In this document: positions 34,575-46,263 of the stretch, one piece after another | How the letters are laid out: each line of letters begins with the position of its first letter | Numbering within the stretch: the first letter of the stretch is position 1 | From: Alentia gelatinosa | Taxonomy: Eukaryota; Annelida; Polychaeta; Phyllodocida; Polynoidae | Length of the DNA: 64,000 bases | Assembly: GCA_950022655.1 (NCBI GenBank) | Contig: OX465583.1 | Location: 36,421,360 to 36,485,359 of the forward strand | Direction of reading: 5' to 3' | Translations under genes and position numbers: made by a program | The notes under the pieces: model-generated | The model's database searches: none | What the model was told of the DNA's origin: nothing | What the model saw: only the letters and a program-made list of their open reading frames with translations

Positions 34575-37500
34575 GATTTCCCAGATAGAGGGCCATAGTG
34601 CCGCAGTGCTGAGTACTGAGGGCGGAGGGCAAGCCATATTTCCATAATCACGTTGGTAGTGCTACAAGGCTGACAACGATCCTCGACTCGTGGCCATTTT
34701 CTGCAGCTATGAGCAATTTTCCTGCTGTAACAGCGACGTCGGGGCATAGGCTCAGGGGTTCGGGGGAGTGACTCCACTGAAAATCTGAAAATAAGCAATA
34801 AAGTCTGTGAGCATATGGGGATGGTAGCACGAATGCCCACAATCTTAAGCTACCTTGGTGTTATGGGAACTGTTCTAGTTCCTCTAAAATGCTTCAACTT
34901 GTGACACTACAGATCCAATATGGTTGCATAATCACTCCTTAAAGTAAAATTTGTCTTTATTTGTATCAATCAACTTTATCCTCTATACAATGGTGTTTTG
35001 GGTTTAACCGAGCGTGAAATATAGTAATCTACTGTGATAAAAGGCCTGAACCATGGCCGTTTCCACATTCAGTTTTCTACATTAATGGTTGCACCACCTA
35101 TTGTTGCACCTGTGGTTATCCCCATAACCTGTTATACTGCCTGGTCTTGCATCTCACCCACCTGCCCCTACATATGGCTTCTGTCTCGAAGGGTAAAAAC
35201 CTATCTTACTGATTAAACTTGAGTTACTCTTAAACTGGGGCTCTTTTGCCATAACATCAGTTTTAATATGTATAACACACTATAGACTGTAGAGCATCTC
35301 AGCATCTCAGCCTCTACTCTGGCGCATTCTAAATTCGCATGAGAATTCCCCAAAGCATCACTTGACATAAAAACGTTAACGGCATATCTTTCTGGCCTTT
35401 AAATCCTACCAGTTTACAAATATTTGTTATTACTACAAATTATGTTAATATACTTATTGTATATTCACATACATCTATTTTTCTAAAAGAACATATTGAT
35501 ATGGATTCGCTAGCATTGCAGGAGTGTAGCCGATCGTTATCAAAAGAATTTTTGTTTGACTATGAATACCAAGTAACCTCCCCACAGTCCGCTGGGAATA
35601 AAATATACTTTCCTCTCCCCTCTCCTTCAGCTATGCTGCAGCAAGCAAGCACACCGCACTAAGAACTCTGGTGGACGTTGTTAAGAGCTCATATACATTC
35701 TGCAGCGACAAAGCCACGTAAATCATGTCACTCTGTAATGCACAAGACGGCCCCTCTAACCCTAACGAGACAGAGAGGGACATAAAGCAAGCTCCATGTG
35801 AATAATTCTCCAACTACGTGAGCTTAATTAATCGATTTTAGCTCACAATCAATGACTTGTGTAGAATTCTTTTCATCTCATCTACTTATCGCTGGTAGAA
35901 CTGTGATGTCAACGGCCTACTAATGGCTATTCTACTGTTACAATGGCCTTTACTGTTATATTTGCAATAAAAAGAAGAGTGAAATTTGTATGCACTCTCT
36001 TGAAATCACTTTGAACAGCTCTTAAGACAATGGCAGGTGCCAAGGTTGAAATAATTGCCTGCAAAGAAATGAGTGATGACTATGGAAACCACTCCAAGAA
36101 ACGATGAAAGCAATAAAATATGCATTTCTCTTCGACCTACTTCTTTAATTATTGCATTAACATTATAATGACAACATTGCTCAATCAGTATGAATTGACT
36201 GGAATCAGGAACATACCAGCCATATGTCACATAAGGTTTCTTCGCAACTGTTCTTTAGCTAATATTGGGGCAGCACTGTAAACACCCCTCCATTGGACAA
36301 TGATGAAATGACACCACACCATCTGACAGATACAATGGCTTCCCACAATGCTCCAGAGCTTCTTTTTTAACCCAAATCTCTGCAGGGAAAACCTTTCCGC
36401 CCACCCTCCATGACATCTAAAACCCATGTTCATAGGGTAATTTAACCTCGTAATGACTGTCTAGAGATTACCTCATACTCACCTCTGTATTAGTCATAAC
36501 TTTTATTACTTATGTAATAGTATTAATTAATTGATTTCAGGGTACTGCCCTATTTACCTGTGCGTAAATAAAATTGTCAAACTCATATAAGACTACTTAT
36601 TGCCTCCAATCAGAATGTGTCTCTACAATGTCTACATTTGGTTTAAAAAATTAAATGATTCAAGTTGATATATTTGCAACTTGAAAACGAATTAAACATT
36701 TTGTTTGGATCTGCTGCAAGGTTACAATCAAAACACCATCGCGTTGTAGTCAAATCACTGCATGATACTGGACTTTAGCGAAATCAGAAGAAATCTTTTG
36801 AGTTGGGGGATGTTGTTTTCATACTCTGATAAAACAATAGCGTGCATAAACAAAGTTGCAAACAAATGATTATAAAAAGTCATGATCAAACGAAGCGGAA
36901 TGAAAATTTGGCATGCCTGTTCCAAAACCTGGCAGGGTGTCAAATGTTTGTGTGTCGACCGAAACTCGACTGTGTCTCATCGTTCCCTATTCTTGCCCTT
37001 TTCAAATATCCCAGCCGTCAGCCCAGCCACACAAAAGATACTGATCAAGGTGGAGCTCACATCTATAGGGGACACAGCCGTTGTTAACTTATGAAGCAGT
37101 CACCAGATAGACGACTGTATGGCTACCTGATGTCTCTCCTTGCCTCTCCAAACCCATTCCAGTTTATGATGACTTCAGATGAAACCCAGAACATGTTTTC
37201 CTAGACACATGTGAGAGAGGCTAGAATTGTGACTTTGGCCTATTATCACTCATTTACTTTTGTACCTCCAATATTGAAGAAAACCTACCTTGTCACTCCA
37301 AGTGGTGAAGAACACCTACTCAGGGGCAAGATGGCAGCCCTTATGGAATATCACCCATCGCCCTATAGAGAAGGTCTGAAAACCTATTTAACTGAGGAAA
37401 GTTTAAATTTAGAGTTCCCATTCATATCAAGGATTTGGATACAATATGCATGGGAACTTACGTGGAATTTTACTTTGTGCCTCGTTTCGCTAGTATCAGC

Positions 37501-38330
37501 AGTGATCTGTATACTTGCAAAAACAGTCTATGAATCAATTATAGCCGTACAGCATAAAAGATTAAGATATCTTATCAGAGGATACTAATTTTACAATGGC
37601 CAATCAGCAGAGAATACGAAAATGTTATTCACAGAATTAGACCAATTATACAAGGCAGACCTTGCTGTTTAAAGACAGACCTAGTCTTTTATAACACTCG
37701 GAAGCCTGGTCACACATTGGGTAGCCTGGGATTCACGTTAATGTTCCAGTGTTGAAGTAAGTAGACTGCAGAGAGAAAAGCGCTTTGGGTTTTACCGCCA
37801 GCCAGGTCAGCAGACACCTGCTTTACACACGCCATGCCTCAGTCAATCCCGCCTCTGTGACTCCCAGATAAAGGGACTAAGGCAGCTTAAGATACCATGG
37901 TGGGTTACGGATTGTGACGGCTAAGACTGTGGAGGCAGGAAAGGCAAGGGGCTGTTGGTTGATAGGCAGCGATTAACACAGAATACAGTTGGATCGTGAG
38001 TGTCATTTCTGAGGGGGATTGTGCCAGAGAATGTCTAGATCGGAGATGGGGAATGTGGCATGAAAGGAAAGTTTAAAGCAAGGAGGTGAATAGCAGAATA
38101 TAGACAAGCATGATAGATGTGAGAAAGAGAGGATTGGGAGGGGAATGCAGGGGCAGGCAAGGACGGAAGCAAGTAGAAAGATGTAGTGAGAGTGAATGGC
38201 AGAAGGAAGGGAGGCTAGCTGAAATAGAAAGGTAAAAGAAGCAGCTTGGAGAATGCGAGAGAGGCAAAACACAGAAAGGTAAGCACACAGAAAGATATGC
38301 ATACAAGATAGGCTGGCTTTAGGATTTTAA
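34575..38330. other. Intergenic, no gene seen
   Basis: Unique AT-rich DNA. 38030-38290 is strongly purine-rich on the + strand, which gives pyrimidine-coded open frames on the - strand that I reject. Confidence 0.5.
37211..37588 (+). other. Unassigned open frame with a hydrophobic segment
   Basis: 125 codons with one likely membrane stretch (FTLCLVSLVSAVICILA) near the C-terminus and a basic tail. Its nominal start is a GTG. No family recognised and no splice context. Could be chance. Confidence 0.15.
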
Positions 38331-38755
38331 GTACTCGACCCGTAACGAACTCGACTCGTTTTAAATCTCCCCAACTAAAGTATCTCATTTCAACTGGATA
38401 AACACTATATATAATAGTAAACATGTTATCTTGGATTCAAATTCGGTCTTCTCTGGGGAAGAAAACAAACAAAAAACCCTTCCCCTGTCCCTTTTCCTAT
38501 CCCTAACCCTAACCCTTTTCCTATCCCTAACACTAACCCTTTTCCTATCTCTAACCCTTACCCTATCCCTAACACTAACCCTATCCCTGAACATAACTGT
38601 GGACTTATTTTACAAATTTGCTGGTTTATTTGTCTAAAATCTAACGTGTCTGTCTTATCCATAATTATCTGAAACGGGTCGAGATCTCCAATCGATTTCC
38701 CCAAAACGGGTCGAGTTCTCCTGACAACTGTCAAGTTCGGTTCGGGTCGAGTTCT
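38331..38755. repeat. Inverted-repeat block enclosing telomere-like repeats
   Basis: gtactcgacccg and actcgactcg at the left are complemented by cgggtcgagttc at three sites on the right (about 38677, 38707, 38743). The enclosed 38476-38590 is CCCTAA-type repeat. Confidence 0.6.
38476..38590. repeat. Degenerate interstitial (CCCTAA)n tract
   Basis: Runs of ccctaaccctaaccc, cctaacactaaccc and ccttttcctat. The + strand reads the C-rich strand. TTAGGG is the telomere unit of most deuterostomes and lophotrochozoans, so this is an interstitial relic or variant satellite. Confidence 0.8.
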
Positions 38756-41700
38756 ATAGTAACCGACGAGACATGGAGGTGGCAGGGGAATGGTATCATA
38801 AGGGGCAAAGGAGGGCGAAGCATATCATCCCTAGAGGCTAGGGGAAACAAAAGAATGTCATAGCAACGCCAGATCCCGACACCAGTTTCTGGGGGTTCAG
38901 GACATGCCATTTTCGGCCAAATGCCTGACGCACAACGTTAAACCTAATTTGCTGATTCTGTTAGGAAGGCAATCGCTCTGTTTCCGTTTCCTATTCCCTG
39001 TTTCCATGACAACGTTTCACCCAAACGAGGCTAATCCAGCGACTGTGGTATTGACACACACTGTGAACGCTGCCTGCCGGTGACCACTTCCGCCCAGCCT
39101 CGATCTGGGAGGAAGTAAATTGGTAACTGCTCAGTCATCTCCCCCTGGTGGTTGAATGCATGAACTATGTCGACATTCAGTATTGGGTCATACCAAGACT
39201 GGTGTCAGCAATCAAACAAGATAGGAAGCCTCAATAAAAGTTAACACAAAACAGATTTCTCTTCAGACTCGAAACGAAACCTTCCTTAAACTTCAGAGTT
39301 GTCCTTGAGACAGGTCCCAAGCTTTAGAGGTGAATGTGGAAGATCGATCAACAATCTGAAGGTAAACTGCTATTTTACCAATGACAATCCTCATTGAGAT
39401 GGCTATGTTTCTGGTTAGTTCAATTGTATTCTCGGCAAAGATCAAATTGGAAACTAACTATTTGAACAGCTGCTGAGCCGTCTGTACTTTCTGTAATGTA
39501 GAATATCGATCGAGAAAGGTTGGCGTCTGATAAAAAATATACGTAAGATGGACGTTACAAAATAACCTACACAAGACTAGACAAATGTTTGTTCAGCATG
39601 CATATAAAAGATGCATGCTATCGAATTTAGCCATCGGAGCAGCGAGAGGAGTGCCTACTGGTTGTATCTGCCATAAGGCGATCTTCCACTTCCCGACAAA
39701 GCCTTTAGGCACCTCTCGTTCAAATATTCAAATAGAGGGAGGGTGGTGTTGGCGCTAAAAGTGTTTACAAAAGATCAGCGATTTCTATATCATTTCCATC
39801 TGACCCGTGTTGAATACGTTTGACTTCCACGTCCACCGCACCTTGTTTATCGTTTACTGATGCTCTATTACGTTTTCGTGACTGAATATAACAAAATATC
39901 GAATTTTCCATTCGCAAATCATTACATCAACTTGACTTGGTACGGTCCATGTTATAGGTACAGTCCTCCCCTCTATTGCCATAGTACCGATTTGGAACAG
40001 AATAAAAGGCGGTACTGCCAAAGGCAGATACCACCAAAAAGGAGATACGAAATGAAACATGACAATTTCTGCCAGCCTCGGTTCTCCATTTCACCTTCCT
40101 ATCATAAAAGTCCTCAAGATTGGATCGCCAATGCCATCATATGACCCGGGACATTGTCCATATCGGATAATCCCATTAAAAAACAACAAAACTTTCCGTG
40201 ATAAAAGAACGCGTGGGAGGGTATCGAGGCCCAAGAGAGATATAAAGAATGAAAGGGTTGGAAAGCTGAAGGCAAGAGAAATGGATCCGCAGACAATAGG
40301 AGGTTGGTTGTCGAGCGGGGTGGGGTGGGAATGATAGGGAGAGTAAGACCATGCCGTGACCGGAACTGCGCCGCGATTATCTTACGTTGTTGATGAAGAC
40401 ATCCACAGGAAATTGGATCAGACCTGCCCTCTAGCGGCCGCGTTTGACAGCGCGCACGTTTTAAATTCACGCGTGAAAAGTCGTCTGCTCAAAGAGAGAG
40501 TGATTGGCTAATGCGCGGGAAAACAATCAGTGTCTGTGACTTGACTGCGTCACGTGAACCCGTCTGAAGAAATTGCTAAAAAGTATTTCCACATCTCCAA
40601 ACAGTGATAGTGTTAGGCTGCTTTTCAGTCAGATCTTTCAGTAGGGAAATTAAGATTTGAATTTTGATCAAATTATTAACCGTTTCTTAGAAGAGTATTC
40701 AGGGGAGTCAATCAGAAATAAGATTAATACGTTCCATGCTTGTAAAAAAATGTTTATCTCCAATCGAGACCTGCATTATCTGGGCTTTAAAAAATAGGAT
40801 GCCATTATTGTTTAAATCAGAATTATTTTTTAATTCAAAATCATTTTTAAGGATAAGGTCAATGGGTCTTATTAATGTAATTTTCTTAATTACAACTTCT
40901 ATTTCCTGAACCTTGTTCGTCTTTTTTAATGATAAGCAATTACCCATGGCATGGCTTGATCGATAATAGTGTCCCAAATATTTTAGTTATTGGATTTAGG
41001 GTTGTGGTTTTAGTATCTTTGGATGATAGAGGTTTGACATAGTCATTCTTCCATATTGGCGCATAGGCTCTTAGACATTACAACTATGACATGAGGTTAA
41101 TGAGAAAGAAATATAGGCAATGAAATTAACAGGAATCTAAAGTTGTGCACGTGTAGCATCAAAGTCTTAGAAGGAAACTCACTTCGTGAATCGTGGAGTT
41201 ATTTTCAGCGAGTTGTTTCTGATTTCATCTCACCCCGTATAACATTGTTATTCGATGATTGGGTACACTACCTTCACGACCGTGGAGTATGAGTTCATAA
41301 CCGTAAGCCTATGGAGAACAATACTGCGGTGAGAAAATAGGGTCTTCTCACATGGGCTACAGTCAACATGAGTCTTAGCTGTACTATTTATATAGGTGGC
41401 GGTGAGAGGGAAAAGATACTGAGATTCAGAAAGACCATCTTTCCCTGACACCAGAAACAAACACCGAATGCCGTCACCTATGGATTTTAAGAGCTGACAC
41501 CAGCAGTTGCTTCTCGACTACGGTGGTGCCATCTTCATGGGTTGCAAATGAACTCGTCCAATTTTCTGGCAGATGACGGCTGAATTAGCAATCACTCTGT
41601 GTCCTACAGCAGTGATTACACTCGTGGTACAGCGTAATAGTGTCCCCGACAACAGCGCCCCCAAACTTCTGTTTTCGTCCAAAAGTACCCCTCCCTTTTT

Positions 41701-41815
41701 GCAAATAATTGTTTACCCCTTACCCATTACCCCTTACCCGCAACACAAAAGTGGAAGACAGATATGGGCGAATAAAATTTATTTGAATTTTATAAGGTCC
41801 ATATAAAGTAAGATA
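38756..41815. other. Intergenic, no gene seen
   Basis: Unique DNA apart from the promoter-like segment at 40430-40560. No spliced gene could be assembled on either side of it. Confidence 0.45.
40430..40560. promoter_or_regulatory. Promoter-like CpG-rich segment with E2F and CCAAT motifs
   Basis: Within 130 bp: gcggccgcg, an inverted CCAAT (gattggct, 40502), TTTCCCGCGC on the - strand (gcgcgggaaa, 40513-40522), which is a consensus E2F site, and cacgtg near 40553. The segment has more CpG than its surroundings. No gene was found on either side, so a first exon could be non-coding or the motifs may be chance. Confidence 0.3.
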
Positions 41816-42058
41816 TTAAATATGATACAATATCTTATGGAAGAGGATATACATATGTAGATATGATATATGAAGAAGACATATTTGTAAATATGATGGA
41901 TACATATTTTGAAGATATGTATAAGATATACATAAGGCAGATGTGATGCCTGTATAAAAGGTATTACATATGTGGTATGTATTACAGGAGTACATGTGTA
42001 TAATGTATAATAGTATTATGTAATACGTATATATGGTTATACAATGTGTATAAAACGC
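41816..42058. repeat. AT-rich degenerate (gatatacat) tract
   Basis: Short words gatatg, atacat and agatat recur without a fixed period. It ends abruptly where the GC-rich retrotransposon begins. Confidence 0.6.
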
Positions 42059-42109
42059 CAAAAATGTCCATGAAGAGTTTGTGGAGAGGAGGGTGGGAGA
42101 AAATGATGC

Positions 42110-43120
42110 TCACTCGTTAATTGACTTGAGGAGGGAATCATTCACCCGATTGGCATCCGAGGTGCGGATGTAGCTTCTGTGGGCGTTGGAGCGCCACCCC
42201 CCATACCTCTGTATATCCAGTTCAGGGACTCCGGCCTGGAAGGCCTGCGTCGCCGCGGCCTTTCGCAGGCTGTGCAGGGTATATGTCCTTAATGGTATCC
42301 CTGCCAGCGCGATGAGACGGTCCCACTCTTTAGCGAGACATCGAGTCGTGATGGGGGAGCGATCCTCGTTCATGAGGAAGGGCTCGCGGTCGTTGGTCGT
42401 GGGAACGGCCGCGATCATCGCTCTCACTGCCCGCAGCGGGCACGACATCCGGTCCGGGGAGGGCTGCAGAGATACGCGTTTCTCTTCTCCAACACACTGG
42501 AGGTTCTTTGCAGCCTTGATCCTCACGTCGACGTGAGTAGAAGTGACCCTCACGTCTCCTCGTGTGAGATGCCGGACCGGATCGAAGCTTTTGACGGTTG
42601 GCGGCGCGACTTCGCTCTGCCGCAGGGCCGCGAAGAACATGAGGAGGCACGCCGCTCTGGTCGACCGGTCGAGGGGCGTGGCCGTGAGTCCGCCGAGGAC
42701 GCCTCTGAGGGCCTCCATAGGTATAGGAGGCTTCACGTTTGGCTGGTAGGCCTTGTCCCTCTTCATTGCGTCCAGTGCCCGCTTGACGCGGGCGTCCTCC
42801 GTTGCCGCGATGTTCCCTCCTGACAGCCGTAGGTGCGACCATAGGTGAGACAGATGGTTGGCTACGGTCGCTGGTGAGGGGGCGTGGTCCCGGACGTACT
42901 CCAGGTACGCGGTGAGTAGGCTGACGGTCGGCTGCTGGGGTCCACGCCCATCCTCCGGCAGAACACTAGGTATGTAGTATGTAGGATCTGCAGTAAAGCC
43001 GGAGGATAGGCACAAATGAGGCGTGGTTACATGGAGCGACAGCTCTGAGGTTAAGAGAGGACATGTAAAAAGCAGCTTTAGAATAGTCACTGGAGGTGAG
43101 GTGCGACCGGCTGAGGGCAT
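42110..43120 (-). CDS. Tyrosine recombinase of the DIRS-type element
   Basis: Frame of 336 codons from the first ATG at 43120; a GTG start at 43207 is possible. An N-terminal SAM-like region around LLTAYLEYVRDHAPSPATVANHLSHL (in pieces) is followed by the catalytic domain: Arg in AALRQSEV, HSLR (His and Arg), Trp in GGWRS and the nucleophile Tyr in AHRSYIR, the complete R-H-R-W-Y set of phage-integrase-type recombinases. The enzyme would join a circular DNA copy to the genome without target duplication (family knowledge). The first 50 or so residues lie over the end of the RT frame and may not be functional sequence. Confidence 0.85.
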   Translation of the reverse strand: MPSAGRTSPPVTILKLLFTCPLLTSELSLHVTTPHLCLSSGFTADPTYYIPSVLPEDGRGPQQPTVSLLTAYLEYVRDHAPSPATVANHLSHLWSHLRLSGGNIAATEDARVKRALDAMKRDKAYQPNVKPPIPMEALRGVLGGLTATPLDRSTRAACLLMFFAALRQSEVAPPTVKSFDPVRHLTRGDVRVTSTHVDVRIKAAKNLQCVGEEKRVSLQPSPDRMSCPLRAVRAMIAAVPTTNDREPFLMNEDRSPITTRCLAKEWDRLIALAGIPLRTYTLHSLRKAAATQAFQAGVPELDIQRYGGWRSNAHRSYIRTSDANRVNDSLLKSINE

Positions 43121-45173
43121 CCGCGACCGAGTTGAGGATCCCCGGGATGTGCGTGTATACCAGCTCGACCTGGAGCCTCGCTTGTACCATCCAGGCTTGG
43201 CGGGCACACTCCGCCAGCACCTTGTTCCGTGCCCGCCCCGATGTTAGTGCCTGGACGGTTCCCATGTTGTCGCAGAAGACCTCAACCCGCGTCCCCCGGT
43301 CCCGGTCGGTCAGGAACGTGTTGAGGGCGTATATCGTGTTGAGGGCTTCCAGTTCCGATATGCAATTCACCGGGTCGGCAACCGGGCACACCTGGGCGGA
43401 GTAGGCCAGGCGGCCGTCGGTGCCCCCGACCCCGGTGAGGCATGCGTCAACAGTGATGCATTTCGTCGGGGGGCCCCTGGGAATCAAGGCACGCCCGTTC
43501 CAACCCTCCGCAAACCTAGAGAACCAGTCGAGGTCCTGCCGCATGTCCGAGGAGATGTTTAGGTAAAACCCGGACATTCCACGCAATGCCTCCAGTAGCT
43601 TGCTTACGAAGGGTCTTGCCGGGCGGATGCACTTTGCCACGTGGAGGATTTTTCCCAGCACCGACTGGAGTTGCCGCTTGGTTAGCGAGCGTTTCCGTGC
43701 GACGGCCGCGACGTGCTGGCGGACGTCCTGGAGTTTGTCCTCGGGCACCGACAGAGTCATGTTTCGTGCGTCGATGTTGATGCCCAGCCAACGGACGACC
43801 TGCGACGGTTCTTGTGCTTTCTCCCGGGCCTCGGGCAGCCCTAGCTCGCGGAAGAGCTCCCTAGCGGTTGCGAAGTCGGCGGCGGCTTTCTCCTTTGACG
43901 GCGATAGCAGGATCAGGTCGTCGAGGTACATGGCCGCCTCCACCCCCTTTCCGGCGAGGATCTCCACTATCGTATCTGCAACACACTGCATGTGATACGA
44001 GGACGCGCGGGCACCGAACGGCATCGCCGTATCGCAGTAGTACCCGCCGTCCCACGCGAAACACAGGAGGGGCCAGTCGAGGGGGTCACACCGGAAATTT
44101 TTATATGCCCTCGCGATGTCGATGGAGGCCATGTAGCTCGAGGGACCCGATCGCAGGAGACGGGAGACGAAACCGTCGATGGTGGGGAGAGTGTGCTCCC
44201 TCTCCTCCCCGTACACCGAGTTCTTCCTCACGTAGGCGTTGACGCTCCGATCCCGGGGGAAGGTCATATCCGTTATCACCCGCCGGGCATCGGAGTCCCG
44301 TTTCTCCCGCGACATCAACGGAGAGACGTGGCACCACGGAGTGAACGGGGCCTCGGCGAACGGCCCGAGCAGATTTGAGAAGGAGAGCTCCTTAGTGATA
44401 AACTTGCCTACCTCCGTGGGAAAAGCCGTCGCGCTGGGATGATTTGGGACCCCCTGGGTATCGGTCGCGGGTCCCAGGTATCCGAGGGGGAATCCATAAC
44501 GTATGAACCCCAGCAGCTCCCGCTTCCCCTCCATCGCCGTTAGGTACTTCTCCCACGCCCGTAGCCGTAAGTCCGTGGGTAGAGTTATCTTGCTACACAT
44601 GGCGTTTGGGAGCCCGGTTGCCCGCACGGCCCGGTATATGTGGCCGTGCGCCGGTGGAGCGTTGTCGTCCATCTCCGGCCACTGCTTGTGGCGATGTAAC
44701 ATAAAGGCCTCCGGGTCCGTACGAGTCCCGGCGGTCACGATGCCCGTGCGGCAGATCTCCTCCAGTGCCTTGAAGTCCAATGTGCTGGGGTCTGCCGTGC
44801 CGCTGGGGCCGGCCACGCTGTTGGAGGGTGGACCCGGGTGGCCGACGCCCACCGGGCCGGCCACGTGGGGTACCGTGTTGTTGTTGTTGTTGTTGTTGCC
44901 GACCGCCCCCTCCTCACGTGGTGGGGCGGCCGCAGTCGCTATGGCGTCACGTGTCGCCCGCCCCCCGTCCACCCCACGTGTTGCGGGTGCTCCAGAGGGG
45001 GGTGTATCCGGGCAGGAGCGACTGACCACCTCGGCCCACGTGGCCGGCGGCCGTTTCCTGTCCGGTGTTGTTACACGGGTTACCGTCCTGTGTTGGGGTG
45101 CGCTCCGATCACTCGCGGGGCGCACCGTGCCCGTTTTTTGCCGCCGGCTGACCGCCGTGTTGGTACAGGGCAT
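42966..45173 (-). CDS. Reverse transcriptase and RNase H of the DIRS-type element
   Basis: Intact 735-codon frame from ATG 45173. Residues 1-130 are a Pro/Ala/Thr-rich leader with seven Asn in a row (93-99). RT core: SIDIARAYKNF (Asp352), MPFGARASSYHMQ (384-396) and YLDD (416-419, the catalytic Asp pair). RNase H: ITVDACLTG (Asp576), ISELEAL (Glu607), VFCDNMGTV (Asp635) and NSVADALSR (Asp685), so all catalytic acids are present. RT of this order copies the element RNA for recombinase-mediated insertion. It overlaps the recombinase frame by about 150 nt at its end. No stop or frameshift was seen, suggesting a fairly recent copy. Confidence 0.9.
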   Translation of the reverse strand: MPCTNTAVSRRQKTGTVRPASDRSAPQHRTVTRVTTPDRKRPPATWAEVVSRSCPDTPPSGAPATRGVDGGRATRDAIATAAAPPREEGAVGNNNNNNNTVPHVAGPVGVGHPGPPSNSVAGPSGTADPSTLDFKALEEICRTGIVTAGTRTDPEAFMLHRHKQWPEMDDNAPPAHGHIYRAVRATGLPNAMCSKITLPTDLRLRAWEKYLTAMEGKRELLGFIRYGFPLGYLGPATDTQGVPNHPSATAFPTEVGKFITKELSFSNLLGPFAEAPFTPWCHVSPLMSREKRDSDARRVITDMTFPRDRSVNAYVRKNSVYGEEREHTLPTIDGFVSRLLRSGPSSYMASIDIARAYKNFRCDPLDWPLLCFAWDGGYYCDTAMPFGARASSYHMQCVADTIVEILAGKGVEAAMYLDDLILLSPSKEKAAADFATARELFRELGLPEAREKAQEPSQVVRWLGINIDARNMTLSVPEDKLQDVRQHVAAVARKRSLTKRQLQSVLGKILHVAKCIRPARPFVSKLLEALRGMSGFYLNISSDMRQDLDWFSRFAEGWNGRALIPRGPPTKCITVDACLTGVGGTDGRLAYSAQVCPVADPVNCISELEALNTIYALNTFLTDRDRGTRVEVFCDNMGTVQALTSGRARNKVLAECARQAWMVQARLQVELVYTHIPGILNSVADALSRSHLTSSDYSKAAFYMSSLNLRAVAPCNHASFVPILRLYCRSYILHT
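44876..44897. repeat. (GTT)n microsatellite inside the RT frame
   Basis: About seven GTT triplets, read on the - strand as AAC and encoding Asn93-99 of the RT polyprotein. It is likely length-variable without breaking the frame. Confidence 0.8.
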
Positions 45174-46263
45174 CCGGTCCGGGGTCGGCCGCCCTCAACG
45201 TGTATCCGGCCTGTGGGGTGTACGCCACCTGGCCCGCCCGCCGTGCTGCTTGGGGTTGGGGGGCTTGCTGACTGTCGTACCCCATGGTGTAACCCAACTT
45301 GCGGTTACAGGCATGGAGCGAATGCCCGCACTGCTTTCCCACCGAATCGCAATACGAGCATATATGGACCCATTTGATAGGCCCGTCCTCGTGCCCGCTC
45401 CTGTGGCGACACCCCCGGTCCGAATTAAATTGCCTACACGGCAATTCCCTCGAGCGTGACTTGCTTCCGCTATCCGCTCCCCCGGTCTGAGTCCCGGCCG
45501 TCATCGCGAGTCGGACCCGCTCTTCCTGTATGAGCGCGTAGTCCGACCAGCTCATCCTCCCGGTCTCGACCTGATCGAAGATGAATTGGCTCCATCGCCT
45601 CACGCCGGCCCACGGCCGGGACTGCGCATCGATGGAGACCTGATGAAGATGTTTACTCATGTGGTCCCTGTCCTCGGGCTCTACGGCTCTGTGGTCTCCC
45701 AGTAGTCCCAGGAACGCGCTCACGTATTCCATGGGTCCCAGGGACCCCCTCACCTCCAGTTTCTGCGCAAGGGTATAGACCCCCTCACGGTCGATAAACA
45801 TATACGGCTTGCTGGTAAGCCTTGCGATATTTAAATCAGAATGCAGCTTACCCGCCGTCCTATCGTGTTTTATCGCCTCCCGGTCGAGCTCGCGCTGGAT
45901 GTACGAGTCCGCCCCGTACCTCTCCCGTAGTTGTCTCGGCGCGGGCAAAACACGTGCCGCCTGGTCCTCGGCCCAGTCCTGTGTCCGTCTCTCAGCGGCA
46001 GATTGAGCGGTCGGCGGTCGAGACGCTGCCTCCGGTGCCCTCTGCTCGGCTAGGCGGTTGATGGCGGCCAGGACACCGCTGATCTGGGTCTTCACGTCCT
46101 CTTTCATAGCCGCGAGGCCGACCTCCACGGCCACGAGACGGGTGGTTTTCACGCTCCCGACCTCCGAGGCCGATTCCACGTGGTCCTCAGAAGGCCGCAT
46201 GGTCGAATCCGAAGATTCCTCCTGAGCCTGAGACGTGCTCGGTCCAGCTCGCGTTTTCGGCAT
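45109..46263 (-). CDS. Gag-like protein of the DIRS-type element
   Basis: Begins at the first ATG (46263, MPKTRAGPSTSQ); the open frame continues upstream to a GTG at 46449 with no reason to use it. The product is about 384 residues. The C-terminal part has a Cys/His cluster CRQFNSDRGC, then HICSYC and CGHSLHAC, the spacing seen at the end of gag proteins of DIRS/Ngaro elements and probably a zinc-binding nucleic-acid module. The N-terminal third is charged and low-complexity, with a possible coiled-coil around VKTQISGVLAAINRLAEQ. It overlaps the RT frame by 65 nt, so the second frame may need reinitiation or frameshifting (inferred). Confidence 0.7.
   Translation of the reverse strand: MPKTRAGPSTSQAQEESSDSTMRPSEDHVESASEVGSVKTTRLVAVEVGLAAMKEDVKTQISGVLAAINRLAEQRAPEAASRPPTAQSAAERRTQDWAEDQAARVLPAPRQLRERYGADSYIQRELDREAIKHDRTAGKLHSDLNIARLTSKPYMFIDREGVYTLAQKLEVRGSLGPMEYVSAFLGLLGDHRAVEPEDRDHMSKHLHQVSIDAQSRPWAGVRRWSQFIFDQVETGRMSWSDYALIQEERVRLAMTAGTQTGGADSGSKSRSRELPCRQFNSDRGCRHRSGHEDGPIKWVHICSYCDSVGKQCGHSLHACNRKLGYTMGYDSQQAPQPQAARRAGQVAYTPQAGYTLRAADPGPDALYQHGGQPAAKNGHGAPRE

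Noticed and set aside
38003..38424. - strand frames rich in Leu/Ser/Phe
   Set aside because: Reverse of a purine-rich tract; apparent membrane segments are compositional.
38385..38637. Frames of repeated RVRDR or LTLFLSL
   Set aside because: Translation of degenerate telomere-like repeats.
42330..42842. 170-codon - strand frame
   Set aside because: Alternative-frame shadow of the tyrosine recombinase.
43868..45459. Long + strand frames rich in Arg/Pro/Gly across the retrotransposon
   Set aside because: GC-rich antisense shadows of the intact RT and gag frames.
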